NCBI RefSeq assembly: GCF_003287975.1
Contig: NZ_QMKQ01000007.1
Span: 62,001 to 126,000 of the forward strand
Length of the DNA: 64,000 nt
Reading direction: 5' to 3'
DNA from: Arthrobacter sp. AQ5-05
GTDB lineage: Bacteria > Actinomycetota > Actinomycetes > Actinomycetales > Micrococcaceae
Position 1 is the stretch's first letter, and each line of letters begins with the position of its first letter. The notes beneath the pieces are model-generated. The model worked only from the letters and a program-made list of their open reading frames with translations, was not told the origin of the DNA and made no database searches. Of the stretch, positions 9,640 to 19,994 are shown one piece after another. A program made the translations under genes and the position numbers.

Positions 9640-10239
9640 CTACTGCGCGGGGTGCTGGTGGGCCGGCGCGGCCACGGTTCCGGTGTGCTCGAGCACCGAG
9701 GCCAGGCAGGCGCGCGACGACTCGACCAGGTGGGCGTCGGCCCCTGCAGTGGTGCGCAGGTCAAGGGCCTTGCGGAAACGGTTGGTCGCGGCCAGCAGGT
9801 CCCCGGACTCCACGTAGGCGAAGCCCAGGTGCTGCTGCAGGATCGCCTCGTGCTCGGTGTCCTTGAACTCGGTCAGCAGCGCGCGCAGGCGGTTGATGGC
9901 CCTTGGCGCGTCGCCCGCGGCACGGGTCAGCGAGGTGTCAAGTACGCGCATGGCGAAGTCCTGCGGGTTTCTCAGGCGGGTCTCGGCGACCAGTTCGCTG
10001 GCGGCGCGCAGCTCGCCCTTGGCCAGCAGCACCACGACCTGCCAGGCGGCGGAACCGGTGCGCAGGGTTTCCTCGGCCAGGGCCGCGTCGGAAATCTCGT
10101 GGCGCATCAGCGACGGGTTCAACCGCACCCCGGGGATGCCCGATTCGATGTTTTGGCGCGGGGCACTGTCCAGTCCCCCGACGGGTACCTGCAGCAGCGC
10201 CTGGGTGTGGGTCAGGTCCCGATCCGGTGCGGTGATCAT
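9640..10239 (-). CDS. Uncharacterised TPR-like helical protein linked to aroB
   Basis: This 199-residue soluble protein is made of paired helices in its C-terminal two thirds (AAWQVVVLLAKGELRAASELV and HLGFAYVESGDLLAATNRFR), which look like tetratricopeptide repeats. There is no signal peptide or catalytic motif. The ATG overlaps the aroB stop by four bases, indicating translational coupling. TPR proteins usually hold partners together; which partner is unknown. It occupies a position often held by a peptidase gene in related aro-efp clusters. Confidence 0.7.
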   Translation of the reverse strand: MITAPDRDLTHTQALLQVPVGGLDSAPRQNIESGIPGVRLNPSLMRHEISDAALAEETLRTGSAAWQVVVLLAKGELRAASELVAETRLRNPQDFAMRVLDTSLTRAAGDAPRAINRLRALLTEFKDTEHEAILQQHLGFAYVESGDLLAATNRFRKALDLRTTAGADAHLVESSRACLASVLEHTGTVAAPAHQHPAQ

Positions 10240-11327
10240 TGTGCAATCTCCTGGTAGGCGGCGAACAAGAGGGAAGTGTCGGGCACATCGAGCATGCGCG
10301 GGCTGCCGATCGCATCGAGCACCACGAAGCGCAACAGGTCGCCACGGGTCTTCTTGTCCCGGCGCATCCCGTCGAGCAGGGCCTGCCAGCGGTCCCCGCG
10401 GTAGGTGGTGGGCAGTCCCAGGGACTTCAGGATGGCCAGGTGGCGGTCGGCGACCGCATCCGAGGTGCGTCCCACGCTGCGGCCCAGCTCGGCGGCGAAG
10501 GCCATGCCGATGGACACCGCGGCGCCGTGGCGCATCGAGTAGCGTTCGACCAGCTCGATGGCGTGGGCCAGGGTGTGCCCGTAGTTCAGGAACTCGCGCT
10601 CCCCGGATTCACGCAGGTCGTTGGAGACGACCTTGGCCTTGACGATGATGGCTCGTTCGATCAGTTCGCGCAGGCGGGCGGAGGTGGCGTCGGTGGCGTC
10701 GGCGGGGTCTTCCTCGATGAGCTCGAGGATGCGCTCGTCGGCGATGAAGCCGCACTTGACGACCTCGGCCATGCCGGTGACCAGCTCGTTCTTCGGCAGC
10801 GTGGCCAGGGTGTCCAGGTCCACCAGCACGCCGGCCGGCGGGTGGAAGGCGCCGACGAGGTTCTTGCCCTCGGCGGTGTTGATGCCGGTCTTGCCGCCGA
10901 GGGCGGCATCGACCATGCCCAGCAGCGAGGTGGGGATGTGGATGACCTTGGTTCCGCGCAGCCAGGTGGCGGCGACGAATCCGGCCAGGTCGGTCACGGC
11001 CCCGCCGCCCACCGCGACGATGGCGTCCGAGCGGGTGAAATCGTTCTTGCCCAGCACCTGCCAGCAGAAGGAGGCGACCTCGATGTGCTTGCCCTCTTCG
11101 GCGTCGGGGATCTCGGCGACCATCGCGGCGTAGCCGGCGGCCTCGAGGTCGGCCTTGACGATGTCACCGGTGGCGCGCAGGGCGCGCGGGTGGATGATCA
11201 GCACCTTCTTGACGCGCTCGCCCAGCAGGCCGGGCAGGCGCCCGAGCAGGCCGTTGCCGACGATCACCTCGTAGTTCTCGGCAGGAGCCGATCCGGTGAC
11301 GTTGATCGTCGTGGGTGCGGGGTTCAT
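10236..11327 (-). CDS. aroB: 3-dehydroquinate synthase
   Basis: This 363-residue NAD- and metal-dependent enzyme makes 3-dehydroquinate from DAHP, step two of the shikimate pathway. The Gly-rich segment AIVAVGGGAVTDLAGFVA lies near residues 99-116, HIPTSLLGMVDAALGGKTGI follows, and the metal-site region REFLNYGHTLAHAIE is intact. MNPAPTTINV at 11327 has GGAGG eight bases upstream, so longer readings were rejected. It overlaps the downstream TPR gene by four bases and is 194 bases from aroK. Confidence 0.97.
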   Translation of the reverse strand: MNPAPTTINVTGSAPAENYEVIVGNGLLGRLPGLLGERVKKVLIIHPRALRATGDIVKADLEAAGYAAMVAEIPDAEEGKHIEVASFCWQVLGKNDFTRSDAIVAVGGGAVTDLAGFVAATWLRGTKVIHIPTSLLGMVDAALGGKTGINTAEGKNLVGAFHPPAGVLVDLDTLATLPKNELVTGMAEVVKCGFIADERILELIEEDPADATDATSARLRELIERAIIVKAKVVSNDLRESGEREFLNYGHTLAHAIELVERYSMRHGAAVSIGMAFAAELGRSVGRTSDAVADRHLAILKSLGLPTTYRGDRWQALLDGMRRDKKTRGDLLRFVVLDAIGSPRMLDVPDTSLLFAAYQEIAQ

Positions 11328-11521
11328 CGTTGGATCCTCCATGTGCTGCGTGGCGCGCCGGTCCCCGGCACCGACCGGGTCGGTGCGGTTGGGGGCTTGG
11401 GCTCGTGGGTGAATACGCGTCAACCGATTCTTCGCCGGTGACCAATTAGCCGTGCGGCGGGCGCGCGGATGCGTCCGTTGCTTGGCTTAAGCCTACGCGT
11501 TTGGGCGTCCGAGTTGGGGTT

Positions 11522-12085
11522 TCAGTGTCCGGCATCACGGTATGCGGTGAGGATCGCCTCGGCGATTTCTGCCGCGGTCCTCCCCCGGGTGTCGATGCAC
11601 AGCGTCGCTGTCGCCTCGTAGAGTTCGCTGCGTTCGGCGAAGATCCGGCTCCACGATTCCAGCGGGGTGGCGCCGAGCAGCGGCCGGGTGGTGTCCGTGC
11701 CGATGCGCGGGCCGACGGTGGCCGCATCGGTCAGCAGGTACACCGCGAAGCCCGTGGCGATCAGGTCCCGGTTCCCGGCCGCGAGCACCGAGCCTCCCCC
11801 GGTGGCCACGACCGCCGGGGCGCACCGGTCGGCCGGCGGCCCCGGGGTGGCGGTGCCGGATGCGGCCTTGGCCTGCGGGCGCACGGCATCGGCCAGCGCC
11901 TGGGACTCGAAGCGGCGGAATCCGGCCTCCCCGTGGGCGGCGAAGATCTCGGGGATCGTGCCGTGGGCCGCAACGACGCGGGCGTCGGTGTCGATCAGGG
12001 TGGTTCCCAGCAGGCGCGCCAGGATCGCCCCGACCGCACTCTTGCCGCTTGCCATCGGCCCGATCAGGAAGATCGGCGTGCTCAT
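11522..12085 (-). CDS. aroK: Shikimate kinase
   Basis: This 187-residue P-loop kinase phosphorylates shikimate at O3. The Walker A loop is GPMASGKS near residue 9, the shikimate site has DTDARVV, and the GGGSV loop is present. A Ala/Pro/Gly-rich insertion of about 12 residues ([14 protein letters not shown]) sits just before that GGG loop, which is longer than in most family members. The ATG overlaps the aroC stop by four bases. Function is secure; the effect of the insertion is unknown. Confidence 0.95.
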   Translation of the reverse strand: MSTPIFLIGPMASGKSAVGAILARLLGTTLIDTDARVVAAHGTIPEIFAAHGEAGFRRFESQALADAVRPQAKAASGTATPGPPADRCAPAVVATGGGSVLAAGNRDLIATGFAVYLLTDAATVGPRIGTDTTRPLLGATPLESWSRIFAERSELYEATATLCIDTRGRTAAEIAEAILTAYRDAGH

Positions 12086-13284
12086 GGGGTGCGAACCGAC
12101 CCCAGGTTCCGCGGGATGGCCCCGAGATAGTTTTCCACGTTGCGCTTGACCTCGGTGATCGAGTCGCCGCCGAACTTCTCCAGCATGGCCTGGGCCAGCA
12201 CCAGGGCGACCATGGCCTCGGCGACGACGCCGGCGGCCGGGACCGCACAGACGTCCGAGCGCTGGTGGTGCGCGGTGGTCTCTTCGCCGGTGGCGGTGTC
12301 GATGGTGCGCAGCGCGCGCGGGACGGTGGCGATCGGCTTCATGGCCGCGCGCACGCGCAGCACGTCCCCGATGCTCATGCCGCCCTCGATGCCGCCGGCC
12401 TTGTTGCCGGAGCGGTCGATGACCCCGTCTTCGCCGCGCACGATCTCGTCGTGCGCGGCCGAACCGCGGCGCGAGGCGGTAAGGAAGCCATCTCCCACCT
12501 CCACGCCCTTGATGGCCTGGATGCCCATCAGCGCACCGGCCAGGCGCGCGTCGAGCCGGCGGTCCCAGTGCACGTAGGAGCCCAACCCGGGGGGAAGGTT
12601 GTAGGCCAGCACCTCGACGATGCCGCCGAGGGTTTCGCCCTCCTTGTGGGCGGCGTCGACCTCGGCGACCATGGCCGCGGAGGTCTCGGAGTCGAAGCAG
12701 CGCAGCGGGTCGGCATCAAGGGCACGCACGTCGGCGGCGGTGGGCAGCGCGGAATTCTCCGGGGAGGCAACGGTGCCGACCGAGACGGTGTGGGACACCA
12801 GCTGGACGCCGAGCTGGGCCAGGAAGTTTGCTGCCACCGAGCCCAGGGCGACGCGGGCGGCCGTTTCGCGGGCGGACGCGCGCTCAAGGACCGGGCGGGC
12901 GTCGTCGAACCCGTATTTCTGCATGCCGGTGAAATCGGCGTGACCGGGCCTCGGTCGGGTAAGCGGCGCGTTGCGCGCCATCGATGCCAGTTCCTCGGGG
13001 TCCACGGCGTCGGGATTCATGACCTTTTCCCACTTGGGCCATTCGGTGTTGCCGACCTCGATGGCCACCGGGCCGCCCTGGGTGAGCCCGTGGCGGACGC
13101 CGCCGATGAAGGACACCGCATCCTGCTCGAACTTCATCCTCGCGCCGCGGCCATAGCCGAGGCGGCGGCGTGCCAGGGCATCGCGCACATCCTGTGAAGA
13201 GATGGCAATGCCCGCGGGCAGTCCCTCGATAATTCCAACCAATGCGGGGCCGTGTGATTCGCCCGCCGTCAACCAACGCAACAT
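12082..13284 (-). CDS. aroC: Chorismate synthase
   Basis: This 400-residue FMN-dependent enzyme makes chorismate from EPSP. The signatures [28 protein letters not shown] and the late [11 protein letters not shown] are intact. MLRW at 13284 matches the family start, but an ATG three codons upstream (13293) is also possible; the GGAGGG between the two is only about two bases before MLRW. It overlaps aroK by four bases and follows aroE by 32 bases. Confidence 0.97.
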   Translation of the reverse strand: MLRWLTAGESHGPALVGIIEGLPAGIAISSQDVRDALARRRLGYGRGARMKFEQDAVSFIGGVRHGLTQGGPVAIEVGNTEWPKWEKVMNPDAVDPEELASMARNAPLTRPRPGHADFTGMQKYGFDDARPVLERASARETAARVALGSVAANFLAQLGVQLVSHTVSVGTVASPENSALPTAADVRALDADPLRCFDSETSAAMVAEVDAAHKEGETLGGIVEVLAYNLPPGLGSYVHWDRRLDARLAGALMGIQAIKGVEVGDGFLTASRRGSAAHDEIVRGEDGVIDRSGNKAGGIEGGMSIGDVLRVRAAMKPIATVPRALRTIDTATGEETTAHHQRSDVCAVPAAGVVAEAMVALVLAQAMLEKFGGDSITEVKRNVENYLGAIPRNLGSVRTP

Positions 13285-13316
13285 GCCCTCCATCTTGCCA
13301 TGTCCCGGGGCCGTGA

Positions 13317-14225
13317 TCAGGGCCGGGACAGCCCCACTGCGTCGCACATCACATTTGTGACGTGGTTCCAGTCCGCATGCTGGACACCGGAAAAGAGCTT
13401 GACCTGCTCCACTCCCTGGTAGAGCAGCATCGACAGCCCGCAGACGACGGTGCCGCCGGCGCGCTCCCAGGCGGTGGCGAGCACCGAGGGCCACGGGTCG
13501 TAGGCGACATCCAGCAGCACGGCGCCGGGGGCCAGGGCGCCGGGCACCGGGCCTCGTTCCGGGTCCAGACCCAGCGGGGCAACCAGGACGTCGGCGGCGT
13601 GCGCCGGGAGCGTGGAGATGACCGCCTCGTAGTGCGCCAGCCGCTGCCCGGCGACGGTGCTGTCGATCGCTTCGCATCCCAGCCCCAGGGATTGCGCCAG
13701 GTCCAGGGCGGCGGCGGCGCGCTGCGGGTTGCGCACCACCAGGTCCACCTGGGTGTGCCCGAGCTCGGCGCAGGCCTCCAGCGCGGCCAGCGCGGTGTTC
13801 CCGGCACCCAGGATCGCGGCACGGCGCGCGGGGCCCGGCGTGTCGCCGTGGCGGCGCGCGGGAAGCACACCGGCCATCGCCCCGACGATCCCGTCGACGT
13901 CGGTGTTGTGCCCGTACAGGTGCACGGCCCCGTCACGATGCTGGACCACCACGGTGTTCAGTGCCCCGAGCCGCTGCACGCGCTCGGAAAGTTCGTCCAG
14001 GTGCGGGATCAGCGCGTCCTTCATCGGCATGGTCACCGAGACCCCGACCCAGCCCGGTTCGGTGCGCAGGCGCTGGGCGAAGGCCGCGGCCTGCCCGGGG
14101 AGGGTGTCGATCGCGGTGTATTCGATGTCCACGCCCAGGGCGCGGTAGGCGCTCGAGTGCAGCAGCGGGGAACGTGAATGGGAGATCGGGTGGCCGAGCA
14201 CCGCCGCGCGGCGGGCCCCGGTCAC
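13317..14225 (-). CDS. aroE: Shikimate dehydrogenase
   Basis: This 302-residue NADP enzyme reduces 3-dehydroshikimate. The substrate loop [14 protein letters not shown] is near residue 10, the catalytic lysine sits in [21 protein letters not shown] carries the conserved aspartate, and the nucleotide loop is [13 protein letters not shown] at 14225 overlaps the mltG stop as GTGA; a second GTG two codons upstream is an alternative. It lies between mltG and aroC, completing aroE-C-K-B. No aroA or aroD is in the window. Confidence 0.95.
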   Translation of the reverse strand: MTGARRAAVLGHPISHSRSPLLHSSAYRALGVDIEYTAIDTLPGQAAAFAQRLRTEPGWVGVSVTMPMKDALIPHLDELSERVQRLGALNTVVVQHRDGAVHLYGHNTDVDGIVGAMAGVLPARRHGDTPGPARRAAILGAGNTALAALEACAELGHTQVDLVVRNPQRAAAALDLAQSLGLGCEAIDSTVAGQRLAHYEAVISTLPAHAADVLVAPLGLDPERGPVPGALAPGAVLLDVAYDPWPSVLATAWERAGGTVVCGLSMLLYQGVEQVKLFSGVQHADWNHVTNVMCDAVGLSRP

Positions 14226-16465
14226 TTGCACACGTCCGTGTTGGCGGCGCACCAGGAACGGAATTCGTTCTGGTACACGCGGTGTTCGGCGTAGGTCCTG
14301 GCGAACTTCGTTTCCCCGGTGTTGGTGTTCACGGTGACCCAGTAGTAGTAGTCGTTGGGCGTCGGGTTGGCCGCGGCCTTGATGGCCGGGTCCCCCGGGG
14401 AACCGATGGGGGTCGGCGGGAGCCCCTTGTGCACGTAGGTGTTGTACGGGTTGCTCGCGTCGACCTTCTCCGCCCCGCTGATCTGCAGGGTGTAGCGGTC
14501 CAGCCCGTAGATCACGGCCGAGTCGACCTGCAGCAGGCCGTTGGTCTCGGTGTTGTTTGGGTGCAGGCGGTTTTCCAGCGCCCCGGCCACGGTGGCGTAG
14601 TCGTCCTTGCGGGCTTCGGCCTGCAGGATCGAGGCGATCTTGAGCACGTGGTATTGCTGCCCCGGGTCGGTGATGCCGTTGGCCTTCAGCGTCTTGGCGG
14701 TGGCATCGACCATGGCCTTGAGCACCGTCTTGGCGTCGGCGTCCAGCGGGAAGCGGTATTCGCCCGGGTGCAGGTAGCCCTCGAGGTTTGGGGCCCCGGA
14801 ATTGATGCCGAAGGCCTTGGGATCCTCGGACAGGCCCTGGAGGTCCTCGAGTTTCAGGCCGGTGGACTTGGAGATTTCCTCGAGCACGCCGGACAGGCGG
14901 GTGTTTTGCTTGATGGCCACGTAGGAGACCTTGGCGGCGGGTTCGCCGATCAGGATCGTGGCGGCATCCAGGGCCGGCATCTCCTGGCGCAGGTCGTAGG
15001 TTCCGGGGTGGATTTCGCGGTTTTCGGCATCCACCAGTTGGATTGCTTCGAGGAAGAGCTTGTCGCTGGCGACGATGTCCCGGTTTTCCAGTTCTCGCCC
15101 GATTTGCTTCGGGCCCCAGCCGGACTTGACCTCGAAGGAGACGGCCGCGCCGCCGGGCGCCGGGAAGTCATGGGGGTTCAGGCGTTCCATGAGCCCCTGC
15201 AGGAAGAGAACAACGCCGAAGATGACGGCGCAGAATCCCAGCAGCACCGCCAGCACCACCCAGTTTCGGCGGCGGCGGCGGGTCTTGCGGGCCTTCGGGT
15301 CGGCGGCCATGGTGGTCAGGAACAGGTTTTCGCGTTCCAGCGACTCGTCGGGTTCCACCGTGTAGCCGCCGGTGCCGTCGTAGGGGGCCGCGGGCAGGTG
15401 TTCGACGTCGGGGTACCTGACGTCCCGGTGGCCCGCGTCGTAGTGGTCGGCGTCTTGATGGCCAACGTGGTGGGGATCGATGACGTGTTGGTCTGTGTCG
15501 TCGTTTCCCCTGCCGTGTGCCGCCGCGGATGCCTCGGGGTAGGCACGGGGGTCCTCGTGGCCCACCTGCCGCATTTCAACACCTGCGCCGTTGTCGCCCG
15601 GGACCTGCAGGCCTTCGGGGCCGCGGGCCGGGTAGGCGGAACCGGCTGCGTCGGTCTGCTCCTGGCGCGCCTCCCGGGTCTCCTGCTTCTGCACGGTCGG
15701 CGGGGTGGCCGGGCGGGCGGGGGGCCCCTGGGCGCCGGGCGTGGACAATGCCTGGGCCTGGGATGCCGCGGGATCCGCTACCGCCTCGGTGGCGCCGGTA
15801 CGGTGCCGCGACGCGTCCTGGTCGAACGGGCCGGCGGCGGCCGATGCGCCGGGGGCCGGGACGACGGGCTTGCCGGTGGACGGCGCGGCGCGCGATGAAT
15901 CGGGGGTGATGGCGCTTCGGGCCGCGGCGGACCTGTCACGCAACGGTGCGGCGTTGGCCCGCAGGGTCTGGCGCACGCGCTCGGCGGCGGCGCGCTGGGC
16001 CTCGATGGCTTCCTTGCGTGCCCGCTGCGCGCTTTGGGTCCGTGCCCGTTGCGCGGCGTCCAACGCCTTGGTGCGTTCCGAGGCCGCGGTCCGGGCTCGT
16101 TCCTCCGCAAGGACCTGGGCTGCCACTGCTGCCCTTGCGGCCTCTTCGCTGGCTGCGGTGGCGGCCGGCAACTCCAGGTTGCTCTCTTGGGACGCCGTCG
16201 CGGCGTCGGCCGGGGCTTGGTGCCCCGGGGCGGGCGCGGCATGGTGGTGGGCCGTGCCGTGGCGTGCGGGCAGTGGGTCACCGGCGGGGTTGCCGCCGGG
16301 AGCGGTTGCCGCCGCGGGGTCGGGGTCGGCGGACGGATCCCCCGCGGCCGGAGCCTGGGCCGCGGCGCGTTGGCGCTCGGCGTTTTCGCGCGCGGCGCGG
16401 GCGGCACGCCGGGGTGAAATCCCGGGTTCGTGGCGCGGAGAATCGTTGGACGATTCGTGTGTCAT
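14222..16465 (-). CDS. mltG: Endolytic murein transglycosylase MltG with a long disordered N-terminal tail
   Basis: This 747-residue protein cuts nascent peptidoglycan strands at the membrane. One membrane span (NWVVLAVLLGFCAVIFGVVL) lies near residues 402-424 and is followed by the YceG-like catalytic domain, with ILQAEARKDDYATVAGALEN (catalytic glutamate region), LLQVDSAVIYGL and the late GLPPTPIGSPG. About 400 residues before the span are Ala/Pro/Arg-rich and probably disordered in the cytoplasm, with a coiled-coil-like Arg/Ala/Glu section. Most MltG proteins have far shorter N-termini. The ATG at 16465 has GGGAGAA upstream. Confidence 0.93.
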   Translation of the reverse strand: MTHESSNDSPRHEPGISPRRAARAARENAERQRAAAQAPAAGDPSADPDPAAATAPGGNPAGDPLPARHGTAHHHAAPAPGHQAPADAATASQESNLELPAATAASEEAARAAVAAQVLAEERARTAASERTKALDAAQRARTQSAQRARKEAIEAQRAAAERVRQTLRANAAPLRDRSAAARSAITPDSSRAAPSTGKPVVPAPGASAAAGPFDQDASRHRTGATEAVADPAASQAQALSTPGAQGPPARPATPPTVQKQETREARQEQTDAAGSAYPARGPEGLQVPGDNGAGVEMRQVGHEDPRAYPEASAAAHGRGNDDTDQHVIDPHHVGHQDADHYDAGHRDVRYPDVEHLPAAPYDGTGGYTVEPDESLERENLFLTTMAADPKARKTRRRRRNWVVLAVLLGFCAVIFGVVLFLQGLMERLNPHDFPAPGGAAVSFEVKSGWGPKQIGRELENRDIVASDKLFLEAIQLVDAENREIHPGTYDLRQEMPALDAATILIGEPAAKVSYVAIKQNTRLSGVLEEISKSTGLKLEDLQGLSEDPKAFGINSGAPNLEGYLHPGEYRFPLDADAKTVLKAMVDATAKTLKANGITDPGQQYHVLKIASILQAEARKDDYATVAGALENRLHPNNTETNGLLQVDSAVIYGLDRYTLQISGAEKVDASNPYNTYVHKGLPPTPIGSPGDPAIKAAANPTPNDYYYWVTVNTNTGETKFARTYAEHRVYQNEFRSWCAANTDVCK

Positions 16466-16637
16466 GCGGTTTTCTCCCTTGCCCGCAGGCAACGTAGTAG
16501 CCGAGGGGCGACGCAGGCCCGTGTCTTCAGCCGAATGAGATGTTATGCGATCGTAACCCAAAGCGGGGTCTGCGGGCAGCACCCCGGGGGCAGCGCGGCG
16601 TGCGCTCCCCCGGTCGGCTCCGCTGGTTTGTCCCGGT

Positions 16638-17126
16638 TCAGCTGCCATCGCCCGGCCCGAGGGTTCGGCCGTCGGCAAGCTGCCCGGGCGAGTGCTGCCC
16701 GTGGCGGCGCATTTCAAGCACTTGCTGGAGAATCTCCACGGCGGCGACCTGGTCGACCACCGCCCGGTGCTTGCGCCCGTCCAGACCGGCTTCGTGCAGT
16801 GCACGGTGCGCACTGACGGTGGTCAGGCGCTCATCGACCAACCTGACTTCCGCGACCACGTGGGCTCGGGACAGGGCGTTAGCCAAGTCGCGTGCATAAT
16901 CGCGGGCCATGGTGGTGGAGGCCGTTTCCCCGCCGGACATCGACCGTGGCAGCCCGACAAAGATCTGGGCGACCTCGCGCTCGGCGGCCAGCTTGACCAG
17001 AGCCGAAATGTCGCTGGACTTCTTCAGGTCGCGCTTGAGCGTCTTGACGGGGGTGGCCAGCACCCCGTTGCGGTCTGACGCCGCGACGCCGACGCGGGCC
17101 ATGCCCACGTCGACGCCCAGCAGCAC
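16638..17126 (-). CDS. ruvX: Putative Holliday junction resolvase / pre-16S rRNA nuclease RuvX (YqgF)
   Basis: This 162-residue RNase H-fold protein starts LLGVDVGMARVGVAASD and keeps the acidic residues of the family, including FVGLPRSMSGGETAST, RLVDERLTTVSA and VDQVAAVEIL. In E. coli YqgF matures the 16S rRNA 5' end. GTG at 17126 is the only start in frame after the alaS stop; the ribosome site is weak. It sits 41 bases after alaS and before mltG, a conserved actinobacterial trio. Confidence 0.93.
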   Translation of the reverse strand: MLLGVDVGMARVGVAASDRNGVLATPVKTLKRDLKKSSDISALVKLAAEREVAQIFVGLPRSMSGGETASTTMARDYARDLANALSRAHVVAEVRLVDERLTTVSAHRALHEAGLDGRKHRAVVDQVAAVEILQQVLEMRRHGQHSPGQLADGRTLGPGDGS

Positions 17127-17167
17127 CCCGGCAACCCCGGAATGTGCGGTTTCACCTGGCGCCGAGG

Positions 17168-19849
17168 TTATGACAGTTCCCGGATCGAGCGGACCATGGC
17201 TTCCAGGGCCTCGGCGGTCCTGGAGACATCCTGGCCGCCGCCCTGTGCCACATCGTCCTTGCCGCCGCCGCCGCCGCCAAGGATCTTCGCGGCGGTGCGC
17301 ACCAGCGCCCCGGCCTTGGCGCCCTTGGCGCGGGCTTCCTCGTTGGTTGCAACCAGCACCAGCGGGCGTCCGTTGGACGCTCCGGTGAGGGCAACGGTGG
17401 ATGCCTCCGAGCCGAGGCGGTCGCGCAGGTCAAGGGCCAAGGTGCGCAGCGCTTCGGCCGAGGGAACCTCGCCGACGTCGTGCGCCAGGACCTTGATGCC
17501 GTTGACCGTGGCGGACTTTGCCGCCAGGGCACCGGCCTGGGCGGCCAGTTGGGCCCCCCGCAGCTTCTCGATTTCCTTTTCGGCGTGGCGCAGCTTCGCG
17601 ACGGTGTCGGAAATGCGTTCGTTCAGCTGTGCGGCAGGGACCTTGAACATCGCCGAGAGATCCGAAACCAGTGCACGTTCGGCGGCACCGTGGCGGAAGG
17701 CCTCCATGCCGACCAGGGCCTCCACGCGGCGGTTGCCCGAGCCCACGGAGGCTTCGCCCAGCAGGGTCAGCGAGCCGATTTGTGCGGTGGCGGCCACGTG
17801 GGTGCCGCCGCAGAGCTCGCGGCTCCAGGCGTCGTTGATCTCGACCATCCGCACGGTGTTGCCGTACTTCTCGCCGAACAGGCTCATGGCGCCGGCGGCG
17901 CGGGCCTCGGCCAGCGGCATGACGTTGGTGCGCACCTGGTGGTTGTTGCGGATGGCCAGGTTCACGACCTCTTCGATCTCATTGCGGGCCGCGGCCGACA
18001 GGGCCTCGGACCAGGAGAAGTCGAAGCGCAGGTAGCCGGCCTTGTTGAAGGAGCCGGACTGCAGGGCATCGGGGCCCAGGATCTCGTGCAGCGCCGCGTG
18101 GACCAGGTGGGTGGCGGAGTGCGCCTGTTCCCCGGAGTGGCGGCGGGTGCGGTCGACCTCGGCAAGCACCGAGGCGCCGGCGGGCAGTTCGCCCTCGCGC
18201 ACGATTGCCTGGTGGACGTTCAGCCCGCGGATCGGGGCCTGGACGTCCAGGACCTCGAGCACGAAGCCGTCGCCGGTGATCAGTCCGACGTCGCCGGCCT
18301 GTCCGCCGGCCTCGGCGTAGAACGGGGTCTCGTTGAGGACCAGTTCGATCTGTTGGCCCTGTTCGGCCACCTCGACCAATGAACCATTGTGCACGATGCC
18401 GCGCACGGTGGATTCGCTGGTGAGTTCCTCGTAGCCGGTGAAGATGACGTCGCCGCGCTCGTGCAGCTGGGTGAAGACGGTCAGGTCCGCGTGTCCGGCC
18501 TTCTTGGCCTTGGCGTCCTTCTGCGCGCGGGTGCGCTGCTCGTTCATCAGCTCGCGGAACTTGGTTTCGTCGACGGCCAGGCCGGCCTCGGCGGCGATTT
18601 CCAGGGTCAGGTCGATCGGGAAGCCGAAGGTGTCGTGCAGTGCGAAGGCGTCCTCGCCCGAGAGCGAACCGCCCTTGGACTTGGAGACCTTCAGTGCTTC
18701 TTCCAGGCGGGTGGTACCCGATGCGATGGTGCGCAGGAAGGCGCGCTCCTCGGCGTAGGCGATGCGGGCGATGCGCTCGAAGTCGGTTTCGACGATCGGG
18801 TAGACGCCCTTCATGGCGTCGCGGGAGGCCGGCAGCAGCTCGGGCAGCACCGCGGTTTCCACGCCCATCAGGCGCATGGCGCGCACGGCGCGGCGGATCA
18901 GGCGGCGCAGCACGTAGCCGCGGCCCTCGTTGCCAGGGGAGACGCCGTCGGAGATCAGCATCAGCGAGGAGCGGATATGGTCGGCGACCATGCGCATGCG
19001 CACGTCGTCCGCGTGGTTCGGGTCCTTCGGGTCCTCGGTGGAGGTGTAGGCCTTGCCGGCCAGCTCCGCCGCCTTGTCGAGCACGGGACGGACCTGGTCG
19101 GTCTCGTACATGTTCTCGACGCCCTGCAGGATCATGGCCAGGCGCTCAAGTCCGAGGCCGGTGTCGATGTTCTTCTTGGGCAGTTCGCCCAGGATCTCGA
19201 AGCTGTCCTTGCCGGTGCCCTCGCCGCGCTGGTACTGCATGAACACGAGGTTCCAGATTTCGATGTAACGGGTGTCGTCCGCCTCCGGGCCGCCCTCGAT
19301 GCCGTACTCCGGTCCGCGGTCGTAGAAGATCTCCGAGCAGGGGCCGGCCGGGCCGGGCTGGCCGGTGGACCAGTAGTTGTCCTCCATGCCCATCTTCTGG
19401 ATGCGCTCGGCCGGGATGCCGATCTTGTCGCGCCATATCTCCAGTGCCTCGGTGTCCTCGTGGAAGACCGTGATCCACAGCTTTTCCGGGTCCAGGCCGT
19501 AACCGCCGTCCTCCAGGGAGCTGGTCAGCAGCTCCCAGGCATAGGAGATGGCGCCTTCCTTGAAGTAGTCGCCGAAGGAGAAGTTGCCGGCCATCTGGAA
19601 GAAGGTGCCGTGGCGCACGGTCTTGCCGACTTCATCGATGTCGCCGGTGCGGATGCACTTCTGGACGGAGGTGGCGCGGTTGTACGGTGGTTCTTCGCGT
19701 GCGGTCAGGTACGGAATGAACGGCACCATGCCGGCGACGGTGAACAGCAACGACGGGTCGGAGGAGACCAGCGAGGCGCTGGGAACCGCGGTGTGGCCCT
19801 TCGACTCAAAGTAGTCGATCCACCGGCGTGCAATTTCCTGCGATTTCAT
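17168..19849 (-). CDS. alaS: Alanyl-tRNA synthetase
   Basis: This 893-residue class II synthetase has the start MKSQEIARRWIDYFESKGHT, the aminoacylation core, and the editing domain with HSATHLVHAAL near residue 575 and the zinc-site CGGTH near 677. The C-Ala domain ends with the glycine-rich stretch GGGGGGKDDVAQGGG, normal for the family. The ATG at 19849 follows GAGGAA. It heads the alaS-ruvX-mltG-aro gene run. Confidence 0.98.
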   Translation of the reverse strand: MKSQEIARRWIDYFESKGHTAVPSASLVSSDPSLLFTVAGMVPFIPYLTAREEPPYNRATSVQKCIRTGDIDEVGKTVRHGTFFQMAGNFSFGDYFKEGAISYAWELLTSSLEDGGYGLDPEKLWITVFHEDTEALEIWRDKIGIPAERIQKMGMEDNYWSTGQPGPAGPCSEIFYDRGPEYGIEGGPEADDTRYIEIWNLVFMQYQRGEGTGKDSFEILGELPKKNIDTGLGLERLAMILQGVENMYETDQVRPVLDKAAELAGKAYTSTEDPKDPNHADDVRMRMVADHIRSSLMLISDGVSPGNEGRGYVLRRLIRRAVRAMRLMGVETAVLPELLPASRDAMKGVYPIVETDFERIARIAYAEERAFLRTIASGTTRLEEALKVSKSKGGSLSGEDAFALHDTFGFPIDLTLEIAAEAGLAVDETKFRELMNEQRTRAQKDAKAKKAGHADLTVFTQLHERGDVIFTGYEELTSESTVRGIVHNGSLVEVAEQGQQIELVLNETPFYAEAGGQAGDVGLITGDGFVLEVLDVQAPIRGLNVHQAIVREGELPAGASVLAEVDRTRRHSGEQAHSATHLVHAALHEILGPDALQSGSFNKAGYLRFDFSWSEALSAAARNEIEEVVNLAIRNNHQVRTNVMPLAEARAAGAMSLFGEKYGNTVRMVEINDAWSRELCGGTHVAATAQIGSLTLLGEASVGSGNRRVEALVGMEAFRHGAAERALVSDLSAMFKVPAAQLNERISDTVAKLRHAEKEIEKLRGAQLAAQAGALAAKSATVNGIKVLAHDVGEVPSAEALRTLALDLRDRLGSEASTVALTGASNGRPLVLVATNEEARAKGAKAGALVRTAAKILGGGGGGKDDVAQGGGQDVSRTAEALEAMVRSIRELS

Positions 19850-19994
19850 CGTTCCTCTTCGATCCCTTCGTGCTTACGGGCGCTGTGCTTGGGTGTGGCT
19901 TCCATGTCCGCTTCCCCCGTGGCCGGTTGGCCGGGGAACGGCATGCTGCCGGGTCCGCCATGGCGGCGGGCGCCGGAGTTCCACGACAATAAGT

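Noticed and set aside
17168-17300. Slippage or error in the alaS glycine-rich end
   Set aside because: The run of glycines (GGGGGGKDDVAQGGG) is normal in the alanyl-tRNA synthetase C-terminal domain and the frame is intact.
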